DNA of 13,936 nucleotides from JANMEX01 sp043744175 (GCA_043744175.1 JAYTVD010000172.1:1-13936); one strand, 5' to 3'; positions 1 to 6,268 are shown, counted from the first letter of the stretch. Notes: generated from the sequence alone by a model not told the origin. A program made the numbers and translations.

Positions 1-501
1 CTTTCTCACTGGCCGCAAGTTGGGCCTTATCTTGACCAGATAAGCAGTTTTGATGATTTCACTTTGGCCAAATACGGTCACCATACCATGAAAAGGCCAT
101 TTGCTGAACGGCTGGCCTTCGTCGGTGATGCGGCGCATTCGGCCAGCCCGCAATTGGGGCAAGGGGCGAATATGGCGCTGTTGGATGCCAAAGGTTTGGC
201 TCATGCTCTTGAGACGTGCGCGAGCGTTGCCGTTGGATTGAAATTATATGCGCGGTCACGGGCCATGCACATTCGCTTTTTTCAGGCCATGTCGTTCATG
301 TTCACGCCATTTTATCAGTCGGATAGTTTTGTGCTGCCCTTAATTCGCGACTGGATTGTATCACCGCTTTCGCGCATATCTCTTGCGCAAAGGTTTTTGG
401 CAAGCATGGTATCTGGAACCAGCGTTTCACCTTTTAAGGCGATCGGGTTGGATGAAGTTGACTGGCACGGTACCAGTATTGCACCGCGCCAACCGCATTA
501 A
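1..501 (+). CDS. FAD-dependent aromatic-ring-type monooxygenase, C-terminal part (5' end outside window)
   Basis: The reading frame is open from base 1 and ends at TAA 499-501, so the gene starts upstream and only its last 166 residues are seen. The segment GDAAHSASPQLGQGANMALL is the second FAD-contacting motif (GD...P..GQG.N) of group A flavoprotein monooxygenases, the family of p-hydroxybenzoate hydroxylase, UbiH and TetX. In that family the Asp binds the FAD ribityl chain and the GQGxN loop packs on the flavin. The following helical stretch (YARSRAMHIRFFQAMS, then FTPFYQSDS) fits the C-terminal helices. These enzymes hydroxylate or epoxidise small organic substrates using NAD(P)H and O2. 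The substrate cannot be inferred from this end. An internal TTG at 64 is not a believable start, because the conserved frame continues upstream of it. The stop codon overlaps the convergent gene's stop within TTAA at 498-501. Confidence 0.85.
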   Translation, partial: LSHWPQVGPYLDQISSFDDFTLAKYGHHTMKRPFAERLAFVGDAAHSASPQLGQGANMALLDAKGLAHALETCASVAVGLKLYARSRAMHIRFFQAMSFMFTPFYQSDSFVLPLIRDWIVSPLSRISLAQRFLASMVSGTSVSPFKAIGLDEVDWHGTSIAPRQPH

Positions 502-908
502 TGGATACGGGATTTGCCGGCTTCTGTCTTGTGGGCATACATTTTGAAATGTTTGCCTGATGCCAGACTTGCGAGCGGCTCGTTTGTGGTCTCGTAATTA
601 TCGACATAAGTTTTGCCATCGACTGGTGACTTGAAGCTGTATGTCATTGTGTTGCGGTGGTGGATGTCGGACTTGGTATAACCGAAGGCTTCAGCGGCCA
701 TTGGTGCCATATCGCAGTCCATATAGGCCATTTTGTCGGTTGATTTTTCCGCCAGATATTTCTTGCCATGCTCGACATAGCATTCGATTTTGGCGGACTT
801 GACCACTGCATCGGTCTCTACATAGTGCATTTTCTTATCGGCCTCAGACGCGCCATAAGCGACGGTTCCGGCAACGATCATTCCTGCATATACTTTTAGT
901 CTAAGCAT
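498..908 (-). CDS. Small exported or membrane-anchored protein of unknown function
   Basis: This 136-residue protein belongs to no family I recognise. The N-terminus (MLRLKVYAGMIVAGTVAYGA) has a basic residue followed by a hydrophobic stretch, so it is probably a signal peptide or a single membrane anchor; a cleavage site after AYG or YGA is only a guess. The remainder is polar, rich in Lys, Tyr and Met, and holds two cysteines, near residues 43 and 65, that could form a disulphide in the periplasm. The ATG at 906-908 is preceded by AGGGGAT about 9 nt upstream, a good ribosome binding site. That site can pair with an upstream ATCCCC (see the hairpin at 916-950). The gene stands alone on the minus strand, converging with the monooxygenase and diverging from the TetR gene. 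The coding call rests on signal-like N-terminus, RBS and compact packing, not on homology. Confidence 0.7.
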   Translation of the reverse strand: MLRLKVYAGMIVAGTVAYGASEADKKMHYVETDAVVKSAKIECYVEHGKKYLAEKSTDKMAYMDCDMAPMAAEAFGYTKSDIHHRNTMTYSFKSPVDGKTYVDNYETTNEPLASLASGKHFKMYAHKTEAGKSRIH

Positions 909-915
909 TTTTCTT

Positions 916-950
916 ATCCCCTGTTAATTTGCTCTCAACCTAGCGGGGAT
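916..950 (-). promoter_or_regulatory. Possible leader hairpin covering the ribosome binding site of the 498-908 gene
   Basis: In the minus-strand transcript a 6-nt AUCCCC (from 945-950) is perfectly complementary to GGGGAU (from 916-921), with a 23-nt loop between them. The second arm is the Shine-Dalgarno region of the exported protein gene. Folding would hide the ribosome binding site. The stem is short and may be chance; no other support is visible. Confidence 0.25.
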
Positions 951-969
951 TTCTTAAATGTAATCTAAA
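924..969. promoter_or_regulatory. Two CtrA-like boxes 30 bp apart
   Basis: Positions 924-939 read TTAA-N7-TCAAC, matching 8 of 9 fixed positions of the alphaproteobacterial CtrA consensus TTAA-N7-TTAAC. Positions 954-969 read TTAA-N7-CTAAA, matching 7 of 9. The two begin exactly 30 bp apart, about three helical turns, so they would lie on the same face of the DNA just upstream of the exported protein gene. The region is AT-rich, which raises the chance of accidental matches. That the host has CtrA is inferred from its probable alphaproteobacterial identity. Confidence 0.3.
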
Positions 970-1088
970 CGTACAACCTGATCGTGAACTTTGGTAAATG
1001 ACGGGTTTCCAATTTATTGAGAAATTGCTCAAATGACGGTAGCGATATTAGTCGGGAGTCAAAATTATTGGAGCGCTGCTTATGAGAC

Positions 1089-1117
1089 TTGCGCTTTGGG
1101 AAAATGTGAAATACTAG
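1089..1117 (+). promoter_or_regulatory. Candidate promoter for the TetR-ilvC unit
   Basis: TTGCGC (1089-1094) and TACTAG (1112-1117) are separated by 17 bp. Each hexamer matches only 3 of 6 positions of the sigma-70 consensus. The expected start would be near 1124, inside the perfect palindrome at 1121-1140, which is where a repressor operator would be placed. The call leans on that geometry more than on the hexamers. Confidence 0.35.
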
Positions 1118-1120
1118 AGA

Positions 1121-1140
1121 ACCGTAACGTTCGTTACGGT
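1121..1140. promoter_or_regulatory. Perfect 20-bp palindrome, probable TetR operator
   Basis: The arms ACCGTAACG and CGTTACGGT are exact reverse complements around a 2-bp TT centre. It lies 18 bp before the preferred start of the TetR-family gene (1159). TetR-type dimers typically bind palindromes of about 15-25 bp next to their own promoters, so autorepression is the natural inference. Because ilvC follows in the same transcript, the operator probably also sets ilvC expression. I see no second full copy elsewhere in the window. Confidence 0.65.
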
Positions 1141-1158
1141 AGATCGAGTAGCCATTTC

Positions 1159-1803
1159 ATGACCATCCACGTTGACAGCGAAAGTCTGAGCGAGCGCCAA
1201 ATGGCGGTGCTTGAGGCGACGCTTGCCGTGATGGTGGAGGAGGGGGATGCGCTGACGATGACTTCGGTTTCGCGCCGCGCGTCTTGTTCCAAGGAAACGC
1301 TGTATAAGTGGTTTGGCGACCGTGACGGCTTGCTGACCGCCACTGTGCGCTGGCAGGCCAGCAAGGTGCATGTGCCGACGATTGATAAAGCGACGATTAC
1401 ACTTGCCGCGCTGACGGATACGCTGGAGCATTTTGCCCGCGATTGGCTGGGCGTGATTTCCAGCGATACCTCGATTGCGCTTAACCGGATGGCAGTTAGC
1501 CACGCCGGATCCGGTAAGACCAATCTTGGTGCTATTGTTTTGAAAAATGGCCGCCAAGCCATGGGCCGCAGGCTGGAGCCTGTGCTGCTGGCCGCGCGTG
1601 ATGCCGGGCTGTTAAGTTTCGATAATGCGGATGATGCGTTCCGCACTTTTTTCGGTCTCGTGCTTCGGGACAATCAAATTCGTCTTCTGCTTGGGGACGA
1701 TATTAAACTCGCTGCGCCGCAAATTTCGGTTGATGCCGCACGTGCGACGCAGCAGTTCTTGGCCCTCTTTGGGCTTAACACAACACCAAAACGGGAAGGA
1801 TAA
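1159..1803 (+). CDS. TetR/AcrR-family transcriptional regulator
   Basis: The 214-residue product fits the family's usual 190-220. Its N-terminal DNA-binding domain contains the helix-turn-helix around residues 33-59 (TMTSVSRRASCSKETLYKWF), ending in the family-typical TLYxxF and followed by GDRDGL. The C-terminal half is a helical ligand-binding and dimerisation domain resembling the AefR-like C-terminal type. The frame is open back to an ATG at 1033, but the extra 42 residues are unlike any TetR N-terminus and would be read straight through the palindrome at 1121-1140, so ATG 1159 is preferred. Its ribosome binding site is weak. The gene ends 4 bp before ilvC, whose ribosome binding site lies in its last codons, so the two are almost certainly co-transcribed. 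The ligand is unknown; a branched-chain amino acid intermediate is an attractive but untested guess. Confidence 0.9.
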   Translation: MTIHVDSESLSERQMAVLEATLAVMVEEGDALTMTSVSRRASCSKETLYKWFGDRDGLLTATVRWQASKVHVPTIDKATITLAALTDTLEHFARDWLGVISSDTSIALNRMAVSHAGSGKTNLGAIVLKNGRQAMGRRLEPVLLAARDAGLLSFDNADDAFRTFFGLVLRDNQIRLLLGDDIKLAAPQISVDAARATQQFLALFGLNTTPKREG

Positions 1804-1807
1804 ATCC

Positions 1808-2827
1808 ATGCGTGTTTATTATGATCGCGATGCCGATCTCAATCTTATCAAATCCAAGAATGTTGTTATCGTTGGCTATGGCTCACAGGGCCGCGCTCAT
1901 GCGCTGAACCTTAAAGATTCTGGTGCTAAGGAATTGCGCGTGGCTCTCAAGGCTGGCTCGCCAACCGCTGCCAAGGTTGAGGCCGATGGCCTAAAAGTGA
2001 TGACTGTTGCCGAAGCTGCCAAGTGGGGCGATTTGCTGATGATGGCAACGCCAGACGAATTGCAGGCTGACATTTGGAAGGCAGACATTGCCGCCAACAT
2101 TCGCCCTGGTGCAGCGATTGCGTTTGCGCATGGTTTGAACATCCATTTCGGCCTCATCGAAGCGCCGAAGAACATTGATGTTGTGATGATCGCGCCAAAG
2201 GGCCCCGGCCACACGGTGCGCGGCGAATATCAAAAGGGCGGCGGCGTGCCTTGCCTTATCGCTGTTCATCAAGATGCTTCCGGCAATGCCCATGACATGG
2301 CTTTGTCATACGCTTGCGGCGTTGGCGGCGGTCGCTCCGGCATTATCGAAACCACATTTCAGGAAGAGTGTGAAACCGATTTGTTCGGCGAGCAAGTGGT
2401 TCTTTGCGGCGGCTTGGTTGAGCTCATCCGCGCTGGTTTTGAAACACTGGTTGAAGGCGGCTATGCCCCTGAAATGGCTTACTTTGAATGCTTGCATGAA
2501 GTGAAGCTGATTGTGGATTTGATCTATGAAGGCGGCATTGCCAACATGAACTACTCCATCTCCAACACCGCTGAATGGGGCGAATACGCCACCGGCCCGC
2601 GCATCATCACCGCCGAAACAAAGGCTGAAATGAAGCGCGTTCTGACAGACATTCAGACCGGCAAGTTCACCTCCGAGTGGATGCAAGAATGGAAATCCGG
2701 TGCCGCCCGCTTCAAAGGCATTCGCCGCATGAACGATAAGCACCAGATCGAAGAAGTCGGCGAAAAGCTCCGCGCTATGATGCCTTGGATTGGCAAGAAC
2801 AAGCTGGTTGACCGCGCTCGGAATTGA
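1808..2827 (+). CDS. ilvC: Ketol-acid reductoisomerase (class I)
   Basis: This enzyme converts acetolactate or acetohydroxybutyrate to the dihydroxy acids of valine, isoleucine and leucine synthesis, by Mg2+-dependent alkyl shift and NAD(P)H reduction. The 339-residue length is that of the short class I form. Visible motifs are the Rossmann GYGSQG (residues 23-28), catalytic-region His108 in AHGLNIHF, PKGPGHTVR, and metal ligands Asp191 and Glu195 in ETDLFGEQ. Further on are Glu227 and Glu231 in ECLHEVK and Ser252 in NYSISNT. The cofactor loop has Lys48, Ser51 and Thr53, with no acidic residue, which suggests NADPH preference. The ATG at 1808 has GGAAGGA (1794-1800) upstream; the longer open frame from 1625 overlaps the TetR gene and is spurious. 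A TetR regulator directly upstream suggests control by a small-molecule ligand. Confidence 0.98.
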   Translation: MRVYYDRDADLNLIKSKNVVIVGYGSQGRAHALNLKDSGAKELRVALKAGSPTAAKVEADGLKVMTVAEAAKWGDLLMMATPDELQADIWKADIAANIRPGAAIAFAHGLNIHFGLIEAPKNIDVVMIAPKGPGHTVRGEYQKGGGVPCLIAVHQDASGNAHDMALSYACGVGGGRSGIIETTFQEECETDLFGEQVVLCGGLVELIRAGFETLVEGGYAPEMAYFECLHEVKLIVDLIYEGGIANMNYSISNTAEWGEYATGPRIITAETKAEMKRVLTDIQTGKFTSEWMQEWKSGAARFKGIRRMNDKHQIEEVGEKLRAMMPWIGKNKLVDRARN

Positions 2828-2865
2828 ACTAATCATTGGCTGGCCGATAACTATGGAGTATTCCA

Positions 2866-3522
2866 ATGACGCCAGCCGAAAAACTATCTGCACTCAAGAA
2901 GCTCGGCGAAGTCCGCCGGGCGTCGAAAGTTCCTGATGGCTATTTTGCACTTGGGTACTTTCACAATGGATATTACGAGTGCGACTTTGTCTCTCCTTGG
3001 ACAAAATGCGCTCAAAATGTTGACTCTAAACTGATGCTGGTTGGTCAGGACTGGGCGTCGGAGGACTATATGTCAAGAGAACCGCGGCCATTGGTTCGCG
3101 ATTTGGGATTCGATTCAGCGTTTGACACAAATCCAAATATAGATTCATTGCTCAAATTATTTAACATGAAATTTTCCGATACATTTGCCACAAATGCTTT
3201 TGCTTATATCAAACCTGGTAAAAGTGATTCAAAGATTGAACCTCCCATTCTGAAACAATCCGTGGATCGATTTCTTATTCCACAGCTTGATATTGTACAG
3301 CCAAAAATTGCAATCTGTCTTGGACTTGAAACGGTCAATGCAGTTCGCGCTGTTCTAAATAAACAAAAGTTTAGCGATATACCGAAGGCAATTGCAGAGT
3401 CTTTTCGATATGGTAAAACGACGATATTTACCTCTGGCCATCCAGGACGTCTGGGAGTGAGAAGCAGGACTTGGGAAGTGATGTGCGAAGACTGGCTGCG
3501 CATCGGCAAATTTCTCGGTTAG
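2866..3522 (+). CDS. Uracil-DNA-glycosylase-superfamily protein, divergent
   Basis: The 218-residue product shows the four signature blocks of the UDG superfamily in order. They are LMLVGQDWA (residues 56-64, equivalent to motif 1), TNAFAYIKPG (109-118, equivalent to TNxxKC.P), PKIAICLGLETVNAV (146-160), and TSGHPGRLG (189-197, equivalent to the HPS motif). The family removes uracil or damaged bases from DNA. Here motif 1 has GQDW instead of GEAPG and the final motif is HPG rather than HPS, so glycosylase activity is uncertain. Iron-sulphur cysteines of family 4 are not evident. The start ATG has GGAG 7 nt upstream. It lies 38 bp after ilvC with no visible terminator between. By hand count, bases 2881-3522 are about 43% G+C and 3121-3240 only about 28%, far below ilvC, which suggests horizontal acquisition. 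Confidence 0.75.
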   Translation: MTPAEKLSALKKLGEVRRASKVPDGYFALGYFHNGYYECDFVSPWTKCAQNVDSKLMLVGQDWASEDYMSREPRPLVRDLGFDSAFDTNPNIDSLLKLFNMKFSDTFATNAFAYIKPGKSDSKIEPPILKQSVDRFLIPQLDIVQPKIAICLGLETVNAVRAVLNKQKFSDIPKAIAESFRYGKTTIFTSGHPGRLGVRSRTWEVMCEDWLRIGKFLG

Positions 3523-3830
3523 AGCAATTATACGCTCAACTTCGGTACGACAATCTTCGCCATTCTCTGCAAAGTCTCCAATGCCGTATTGTTGCTTAGC
3601 GGATTGAGGATGCGACCCAATAGTGCGTGGCCGGCTTCCATTAGTTCGATCATGCGTATTTTCCAATGTTCTTAAGACGCATTTCCACGCTGAGCTGCCA
3701 TGCAATTACTTTTTTCACCGTTGCAAGAGTGGCTTTTGAAGACTGCTTTGTTGTTCAAGCCAATCCGCATTGCAGTCTGCCCGTTGGTGGCGTATCGCTT
3801 TGCCATCTCCATTTAACAAGAAATTTCATC
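3523..3830. other. 308-bp intergenic region without a confident gene
   Basis: Between the UDG-like gene and the TauE/SafE gene I find no recognisable RNA, terminator or full gene. The only coding-like signal is a minus-strand frame open across 3528-3812 except for one TAA. The small inverted repeat GAGC/GCTC just after the UDG gene has no following T-run. A plus-strand open frame starting at 3666 merely extends the downstream exporter frame and does not resemble its N-terminus. Confidence 0.5.
3528..3812 (-). pseudogene. Possible decayed small gene with one internal stop
   Basis: Read leftward from ATG 3810-3812, the frame runs 46 codons, meets TAA at 3672-3674, then stays open in the same frame for 47 codons to TAA at 3528-3530. 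The second half (from ATG 3653: MIELMEAGHALLGRILNPLS...) is amphipathic and protein-like. Its start faintly recalls the LTxAGxALL segment after the wing of MarR regulators, but that is too little for a family call. The first half is low in hydrophobics and may not be coding. It could equally be a 41-residue free-standing small protein (3528-3653) or chance. Confidence 0.22.
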
Positions 3831-4592
3831 ATGCCGACTGATATGTGGTTCTGGGTTATTGCGACGATTGCGGCGCTGTTTATTGGTGCGTCTAAGGGCG
3901 GGCTGCCGATGGTTGGCGTGCTGGCGGTGCCGATATTGTCGATGAAAATGTCGCCTGTTGTGGCTGCGGGCATGACGTTGCCGATCTATATCATCAGCGA
4001 TATGTATGGGCTGTGGATGTACCGCAAAGAATATAGCCTGCGAAACATTCAGATCATTGCCTCGGCAGCCGTTATTGGTGTGGGCGTCGGCTGGGCGACG
4101 GCTTCCATTACCAGCGAAAATTTGGTGAAGTTTTTTGTCGGCGTTATCGGGCTTTATTATTGTGTGGATTTGTTCATCAAATCGCGTCGCAAAACGCCTG
4201 TGGAGCCGCAAATGGCGGACGTGCCGCGCGGGGTTTTTTGGGGCGCGATTACCGGCTTTACCAGCTTCGTTTCTCACGCAGGCGGCGCGCCATTTCAGAT
4301 GTATGTTCTGCCGCAAAAACTTGAAAAAATGGTCTATGCCGGAACATCGACCATTACGTTTGCCATCATCAATCTGGTAAAACTGCCACCCTATTGGATG
4401 CTGGGGCAGGTCAATGTCAGCAGTGTTGAGACTGCCGCAAAGCTCGTTCCTATTGCGCTTTTTGGCGCATGGGGCGGCTATCACCTCACGCGGATTATTC
4501 CTGAAAAAGTGTTTTACCGCATTGTGGAAGTGGCGCTGTTTATTCTGTCTATTAAGCTGATGTATGATGCGATCAGGGGCGGGCTGTTTTAG
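3831..4592 (+). CDS. TauE/SafE-family membrane transporter (putative sulfite/anion exporter)
   Basis: This 253-residue inner-membrane protein has about eight hydrophobic segments. They start with WFWVIATIAALFIGASKGG and continue through the VGVLAVPIL, AGMTLPIYIISDMYGL and IIASAAVIGVGVGW regions to the C-terminal VALFILSIKLMYDA. The early GxSKGGLP motif and the repeated SHAGGAPFQMYVLP segment in the second half are characteristic of the TauE/SafE (PF01925) family, which exports sulfite, sulfoacetate or related organic anions. The substrate here is unknown, and no sulphur-metabolism gene lies next to it. ATG 3831 is chosen because the membrane domain begins right after it; the ribosome binding site is weak (AAGAAA). 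It converges with the small minus-strand gene at 4615, leaving 22 bp and no obvious terminator. Confidence 0.88.
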   Translation: MPTDMWFWVIATIAALFIGASKGGLPMVGVLAVPILSMKMSPVVAAGMTLPIYIISDMYGLWMYRKEYSLRNIQIIASAAVIGVGVGWATASITSENLVKFFVGVIGLYYCVDLFIKSRRKTPVEPQMADVPRGVFWGAITGFTSFVSHAGGAPFQMYVLPQKLEKMVYAGTSTITFAIINLVKLPPYWMLGQVNVSSVETAAKLVPIALFGAWGGYHLTRIIPEKVFYRIVEVALFILSIKLMYDAIRGGLF

Positions 4593-4614
4593 CCACCCGC
4601 GTGCATTTTATGGA

Positions 4615-5019
4615 TTAGGCTTTGCCGCCCAGCATGGGGATTGAGGCTGCGACTTGCTTGGCAATATCTGCGCCTGCGCCGGATTTGATATAGGCCAACA
4701 TGCTTGTTGCCGCCTGCTCAATTTGCATGGTGGTCAGTCCGGTGGCTTCAAGCTGGGTGAAGCCTGCTGCCAATACGCCCGCCTTTGCACCCAGCAAGCT
4801 ATTAGCAATCGAGCCAAGTAATCCGCCGCCGCCGGCGTCCACTTGGTGCGCCGTTGCTAGTTCTTCCGCGCCTTCCAATTTACCAAAAAGTGTGGACGCC
4901 ATTTGCGGGTCAAGTTCTTGCTGAATGACGGAGAGTATGGTTCCGGCTGCGCGTTCTGCGACAGTGGCGTCGATGCCGATCTTGGCGGCGATTTGGTCGA
5001 TTGTTTGTTGGATATTCAT
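4615..5019 (-). CDS. Small helical protein, DUF2267/DUF2780-like
   Basis: The 134-residue product is predicted entirely helical. An N-terminal segment (MNIQQTIDQIAAKIGIDATV) is followed by AERAAGTILSVIQQELDPQMASTLF, a Gly-rich linker (DAGGGGLLGSIANSLLGAKAG), and a C-terminal helical segment with an alternating polar/nonpolar pattern. This layout (helical bundle, ...LP/LFGKLEGAEEL..., glycine linker) resembles the DUF2267 and DUF2780 families, whose function is unknown. I am confident it is a gene but not which DUF it belongs to. No signal peptide or membrane segment is clear, so it is probably cytosolic. GAGGAAA sits about 8 nt before the ATG, and a promoter-like pair lies at 5060-5088. Confidence 0.75.
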   Translation of the reverse strand: MNIQQTIDQIAAKIGIDATVAERAAGTILSVIQQELDPQMASTLFGKLEGAEELATAHQVDAGGGGLLGSIANSLLGAKAGVLAAGFTQLEATGLTTMQIEQAATSMLAYIKSGAGADIAKQVAASIPMLGGKA

Positions 5020-5059
5020 AACTTTTTCCTCAATTCAGCTCATGCCGAAGCCCATATTC

Positions 5060-5088
5060 ATCTAGCCTTATCGCGAGTTAGATGTCTA
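5060..5088 (-). promoter_or_regulatory. Candidate promoter for the 4615-5019 gene
   Basis: On the minus strand TAGACA (5083-5088, 5 of 6 matches to TTGACA) is followed after 17 bp by CTAGAT (5060-5065). The latter, with one more base, reads GCTAGAT and matches the alphaproteobacterial -10 form GCTANAW. A start near 5053 would give a leader of about 30 nt before the ATG at 5019. The same TAGACA occurs upstream of the tRNA gene at the end of the window. Confidence 0.4.
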
Positions 5089-5146
5089 AACAATGACGAA
5101 GCGCTCTTACAAAAATGTAAAGTTCAAGCCTTGGTCCGCTGTCTGG

Positions 5147-5602
5147 CTATTCACATTTTCCGATGCGCCACATTTCCGGCGGTATGTATTCCTGCACTTG
5201 TATTGCCTCGCTGTAATAAAGCAAAGGGCCGAGATCGGGCGCTAGAATGGCAATAGGGGCGTGCGTGCCCTTGCTCGGCAATTCCAATGATGCAAAATCT
5301 TTGCCGTAAAGAAATAGCCGGAAATTAGCTTCCAACGGGGCGTTTTTCCAAGCGGGTACAAGATAATTGAACGAATAGCCGTTTGATGCGGTCATTGAGA
5401 ATTTGAACTCGCGCGTCGGCGTTTTTAGTGTCGCCTCCAAATTGCTCCATGCGTTTGGTTCACTGGCAGGGCGGAAGGTGAGGCTGAACCCTTCCGCGTT
5501 TGGCTGGGTGTAGGTAGTCTTTTCGATGGTGCAGTCTGCGGCAATTGCCGGCAGAGAAAGCGCCGCAAGAGCGAGTGATGCGGCGGCCAAAATCAATTTC
5601 AC
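5147..5602 (-). CDS. Exported protein of unknown function
   Basis: The 151-residue product begins with a clear Sec signal peptide (MKLILAAASLALAALSLPAIAA) with a probable cleavage after AIA. The mature part is beta-rich, with many aromatic residues, and contains two cysteines, one right after the signal (ADCTIEK) and one at the C-terminus (IGKCE). These may pair in the periplasm. I do not recognise a family. The start is GTG at 5600-5602, placed 2 nt after the TAG of the upstream gene, so translation is probably coupled with it; the ribosome binding site is poor. The tight arrangement with the DUF4893-like gene suggests both act in the periplasm in one process. Confidence 0.78.
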   Translation of the reverse strand: MKLILAAASLALAALSLPAIAADCTIEKTTYTQPNAEGFSLTFRPASEPNAWSNLEATLKTPTREFKFSMTASNGYSFNYLVPAWKNAPLEANFRLFLYGKDFASLELPSKGTHAPIAILAPDLGPLLYYSEAIQVQEYIPPEMWRIGKCE

Positions 5603-5604
5603 GG

Positions 5605-6186
5605 CTATTGTCTTTCGAGCACGAGAATATCTAATTTGGATTCAAAATGCGGGGCGGGGAATTCGAGCACCAGCTTGTTTTTGCCGCGACGAGTGGCCAG
5701 CGCCACTTGGTCTTGTTCTGGGTCTTGGCCATATTTGCGCGGCGGATCATTATTGACATGGCCCGCGCCAAGGAAGGTCATCTCTGTGGCAGAGTTTGTG
5801 TAAAAGCGGCCCGTGAGGCGCTGTGAGCCGGAGGTTTTTTCCAAATACCAGCCAGCGCCATCATCGGTGATTTTGCATTTGAAGTTCGCGTAAACTGTTA
5901 GCGGTAATGTTCCACCCACCTTGATAATGCGGCAACGCCATTTGCCAGTGGCATCGAATGCGCCGTCTATGGGTAACACTTTGCCTGATAATGCTTTGTT
6001 GAGTACTCTCAGGTCTGCAGCCGAGCCGCCGGATTTCGCCTCGGCAAGAGCTTGCACCTCTGTTGTTTTGAAGGCGGCTAGGCGCGCCTTATCGGTGGCT
6101 GAAATTAGCTTGTCCAGCACGCCATCTGCACGGGCGGGAAGGGCGGCGAGGGCGAGTGCTAGGGCGAGTAAAAGTTTTTTGCGCAT
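5605..6186 (-). CDS. DUF4893-family exported protein
   Basis: The 193-residue product has a signal peptide (MRKKLLLALALALAALPARA, cleavage probably after ARA). The mature protein carries the DUF4893 pattern: KWRCRIIKVGG (the RCR..K.GG block), then F.CKI, then SGSQRLTGRFY, then TFLGAGHV, then YGQDPEQDQVAL, and a C-terminal PAPHFESKLDILVLER. Function of the family is unknown; it is a small exported protein, most familiar from alphaproteobacteria. Two in-frame ATGs exist at 6192 and 6186. GGAAG lies 1 nt before the first and 7 nt before the second, so ATG 6186 is the start. It is the first gene of a two-gene unit with the 5147-5602 gene and diverges from the UPF0303 gene across 82 bp. Confidence 0.82.
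   Translation of the reverse strand: MRKKLLLALALALAALPARADGVLDKLISATDKARLAAFKTTEVQALAEAKSGGSAADLRVLNKALSGKVLPIDGAFDATGKWRCRIIKVGGTLPLTVYANFKCKITDDGAGWYLEKTSGSQRLTGRFYTNSATEMTFLGAGHVNNDPPRKYGQDPEQDQVALATRRGKNKLVLEFPAPHFESKLDILVLERQ
6149..6169 (-). repeat. 12-bp-period direct repeat within a signal-peptide region
   Basis: AGGGCGAGT occurs at 6149-6157 and again at 6161-6169, a 12-bp period inside the signal peptide of the DUF4893-like gene. It encodes the alternating Leu-Ala stretch. Such a repeat could lengthen or shorten the hydrophobic core by four residues without a frameshift. Confidence 0.5.
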
Positions 6187-6268
6187 GACCATACTTCCGT
6201 GTTAACTGCGCCAAAATCATGGCCTGAAGGCGACGATCTAACAAGCATTATTTGGGAAGAGACAACGT

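Noticed and set aside
1017..1032. TTGAG-N6-CTCAA inverted repeat as a second operator
   Set aside because: Only 5-bp arms in an AT-rich region, not in line with a promoter or with the arms of the clear palindrome at 1121-1140.
1033..1158. Upstream extension of the TetR gene to ATG 1033
   Set aside because: The extra 42 residues are unlike TetR N-termini and would be encoded across the palindrome and candidate promoter; ATG 1159 gives the normal family length.
3666..3830. Upstream extension of the TauE/SafE gene to ATG 3666
   Set aside because: The extra 55 residues are Cys- and His-rich, not membrane-like, and precede the natural first helix; ATG 3831 fits the family.
4903..5256. Plus-strand open frame over the minus-strand genes at 4615-5602
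   Set aside because: It is antisense to two supported genes and an intergenic region, with no family-like motif or ribosome binding site.
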